From Gammaproteobacteria bacterium (GTDB lineage: Bacteria > Pseudomonadota > Gammaproteobacteria > DAOWEP01): a stretch of 8,197 nucleotides of DNA. A program made the position numbers and the translations under genes. The notes under the pieces are model-generated. The model had not been told where the DNA came from. It was given only the letters and a program-made list of their open reading frames with translations, and searched no databases. Shown here piece after piece: positions 6,741 through 8,197 of the stretch (its first letter is position 1; each line of letters opens with the position of its first letter). The stretch lies in contig DAOWEP010000067.1 in assembly GCA_030638455.1 (NCBI GenBank), positions 1-8,197 on the forward strand, in the 5' to 3' direction.

Positions 6741-7074
6741 CGAGCTGCCGACGATACCCGGCAAACGTTATTTTACAATTGGTGAAGTAAGCGATTTATG
6801 TGCGGTGAAACCGCATGTATTACGATATTGGGAACAGGAGTTCCCACAACTGAAGCCTATCAAGCGCAGGGGAAATCGGCGCTATTATCAACGACATGAC
6901 GTAATCATGATCCGTCAAATACGCGGTCTGTTGTATGAGGAAGGCTTTACCATTGGCGGTGCAAGGCAGAAGTTGTCTGGTGAGGGCGCTAAAGATGATG
7001 CAAGTCAAAGCCATCAGATTGTCAGGCAACTAAGAAGTGAGCTGGAAGAGATTCTGCAAATCCTCAAAGAATAG
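6718..7074 (+). CDS. MerR-family transcriptional regulator, short form
   Basis: Predicted DNA-binding protein of 118 residues. The MerR winged helix-turn-helix fills residues 18-85: YFTIGEVSDLCAVKPHVLRYWEQEFPQLKPIKRRGNRRYYQRHDVIMIRQIRGLLYEEGFTIGG-type sequence with the family's VLRYWE, RRYY and GFT signatures. The rest (about 95-118, IVRQLRSELEEILQILK) looks like a short dimerisation coiled coil. There is no C-terminal metal- or drug-binding domain and no cysteine cluster, so it is not a classical metal sensor. The ATG at 6718 is preferred over the in-frame TTG at 6709 because Pseudomonas homologues start MLE and GAGAG lies nine bases upstream. It overlaps ihfA by 23 bases, which suggests coupled translation. 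A close homologue next to ihfA is a conserved feature of many gammaproteobacteria; its regulon is not known to me. Confidence 0.92.
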   Translation: MLEAANNSELPTIPGKRYFTIGEVSDLCAVKPHVLRYWEQEFPQLKPIKRRGNRRYYQRHDVIMIRQIRGLLYEEGFTIGGARQKLSGEGAKDDASQSHQIVRQLRSELEEILQILKE

Positions 7075-7243
7075 AGTTTTTATTTCAGCTTTTGAAGTTT
7101 GCTAAGTCATAGCCTTATTATTCATAGTTATACTATCCAGCCAACTATTAAGGTTTACCAGGTTCTTTAAATTTTCTATCCCTTTCAGATTACGATAAAA
7201 TCATAGTTTGGCCCATAGTATGGGGTAATGTAGCTAGATCAAA
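7075..7243 (+). other. Gap between merR and tRNA-Pro, probable tRNA promoter region
   Basis: No ORF is supported in these 169 bases. No strong terminator follows merR. Weak promoter-like elements are TTGAAG (7092-7097) with TATTAT (7116-7121) at 18-base spacing, and TAAAAT at 7196-7201 without a good -35 box. The perfect 13-base palindrome CCCATA-G-TATGGG at 7212-7224 ends 19 bases before the tRNA. The tRNA could also be read from the ihfA-merR transcript. Confidence 0.3.
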
Positions 7244-7320
<77 letters not shown>

Positions 7321-7565
7321 ATATATATAGTGTTTTATTAAAATCCTTCCTGTTATTAAATTCCATTTATTCCATAAAAGTGCATCAAAAGTGCAAATAT
7401 AAAACCGGGGATTTTTATTGCCTGATTTTTTGTTTTTATTCTGGACGCCCCATCGGTTATGATTCAAGCCCAAATTCATTCCAAAGATGGGATAAATAAT
7501 GATTATAAAATTAAGTGAGCAGGAAGCTGAGTGTTATATTCCAACTATGGTATAAGGATTAATGC
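7321..7565 (+). other. A+T-rich gap between tRNA-Pro and ATPase gene
   Basis: I support no gene in these 245 bases. They contain a pair of 9-base direct repeats (AAAAGTGCA at 7376 and 7387) and a poor short ORF, ATG at 7499 to TAA at 7553-7555 (18 residues). AAGGA at 7554-7558 is the ribosome binding site for the ATPase gene. No hairpin terminator follows the tRNA and no repeat of the tRNA 3' end is present. Confidence 0.4.
7376..7395 (+). repeat. Two direct repeats AAAAGTGCA with 11-base period
   Basis: AAAAGTGCA occurs at 7376-7384 and again at 7387-7395, with TC between. The 11-base period is about one helical turn, so both copies would face the same side of the DNA. This would suit an operator or a recombinase arm site downstream of the tRNA, but the repeat is short and chance is possible. 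Confidence 0.35.
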
Positions 7566-8197
7566 ATGATTATTAAAACAATAAATTGCATAGAGACAGA
7601 TATAGATGGTAATACTTGGTCTCTAAAAGACTTTCCATTCGGAAAGATTAACTTACTTGTAGGAAAAAATTCTACTGGTAAAAGCCGCAGCCTGAATCTT
7701 ATTTATAATCTTGCATTATTAGTATGTGGTGAAAGAAATGCTATTCTGAGAGGCTCTAGTTTTAACGCTCTTTTTGATGAGGGTGATAAGGAAGTCCAAT
7801 ACCTATTGGACTTTCATGAAGGGAACATCGTTAAGGAAGAATTAATTATCGACGGTAAGTCTTTGTTGTCGAGAGGCGCTGATGGTGAAGGAAAAATATG
7901 GGCAGAACAATTAGGAGAGCATATATCGTTTCAAGTTCCTGAAGGTATGCTTGCATGTGTTGCACGCAGAGATGCTATTCAGCATCCTTTTTTTGATTAT
8001 TTATATAATTGGGGGAAGTTTGTAAGGATTTATAGGTTCGGGTCTCAGCTTGGAAAAGATACTCTTGCGATTTTTAAAGAAAGTAAAGATAAGAAAGGTC
8101 TTAATGCTAAGGATACAGATAAGGTAGTTGCATTTCTTCGGAGCGGGGAAGAGAAGCTACCTGGTGAGTTTTCAAGAATTATTATTGATGATATTAA
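7566..8197 (+). CDS. P-loop AAA-type ATPase, truncated by window edge
   Basis: The frame stays open from ATG at 7566 to the last base, giving 210 visible residues and no stop. AAGGA at 7554-7558 lies seven bases before the ATG. The N-terminus has the layout of RecF/OLD/SMC-like ATPases: a first beta-strand region (IIKTINCIETDIDGNTWSLKDFP), then KINLLVGKNSTGKSRSLNLIYNL, whose GKNSTGKS (about residues 37-44) is a Walker A motif. A second beta-rich stretch follows (VQYLLDFHEGNIVKEELIIDGKSLL). The ABC signature, Walker B and any C-terminal effector domain would lie beyond the window. Such ATPases are frequent in phage-defence loci, often paired with a nuclease or toxin, but nothing visible here shows that role. 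Base composition is far richer in A+T than the upstream genes. ATP binding is well supported; function is unknown. Confidence 0.85.
   Translation, partial: MIIKTINCIETDIDGNTWSLKDFPFGKINLLVGKNSTGKSRSLNLIYNLALLVCGERNAILRGSSFNALFDEGDKEVQYLLDFHEGNIVKEELIIDGKSLLSRGADGEGKIWAEQLGEHISFQVPEGMLACVARRDAIQHPFFDYLYNWGKFVRIYRFGSQLGKDTLAIFKESKDKKGLNAKDTDKVVAFLRSGEEKLPGEFSRIIIDDI

Noticed and set aside
7440..7475. CGCCCC near 7445 as a copy of the tRNA 3' end (attachment-site repeat)
   Set aside because: Only six bases match the tRNA 3' sequence; flanking bases differ, so it is no att duplicate.
7499..7555. 18-codon ORF just upstream of the ATPase gene
   Set aside because: No clear ribosome binding site or recognisable sequence; only a chance ORF as far as I can see.

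Overview
The window is a chromosomal segment from a gammaproteobacterium that is not an enteric. Gene order is thrS-infC-rpmI-rplT-pheS-pheT-ihfA-merR-tRNA-Pro(GGG), the conserved translation block of Pseudomonas and related gammaproteobacteria. The proteins align closely with E. coli and Pseudomonas homologues as I remember them. IHF-alpha and the short MerR-type protein behind it point to the same group. I cannot name the genus.

Layout: 1-1446 is the 3' three quarters of thrS (its start lies outside the window). Three bases later infC begins, probably at a rare AUC codon at 1450. rpmI and rplT follow, with a hairpin in the infC-rpmI gap. The rplT-pheS gap (2760-2894) holds a cluster of inverted repeats and a strong rho-independent terminator or attenuator. 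pheS and pheT encode the two subunits of phenylalanyl-tRNA synthetase. Their 83-base gap is unusual: it holds a hairpin, a tandem 7-base repeat and a possible 21-codon ORF that ends across the pheT start codon. ihfA and a MerR-family gene overlap by 23 bases. An intact tRNA-Pro(GGG) gene with encoded CCA lies at 7244-7320.

Up to the tRNA, the genes serve translation (two aminoacyl-tRNA synthetases, IF3, L35, L20) and nucleoid organisation (IHF-alpha). Downstream of the tRNA the DNA is visibly richer in A+T. After 245 bases with no supported gene, a partial P-loop ATPase gene starts at 7566 and runs off the right edge. A house-keeping operon ending at a tRNA, a composition drop, then an unconserved-looking ATPase suggests the left edge of an accessory or genomic island. 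No integrase or flanking direct repeat is visible, so the island is an inference.

I found no CRISPR array, transposase, rRNA or complete unknown multi-gene system here. The best leads are the pheS-pheT gap, the rplT-pheS leader structure and the ATPase that continues beyond the window.
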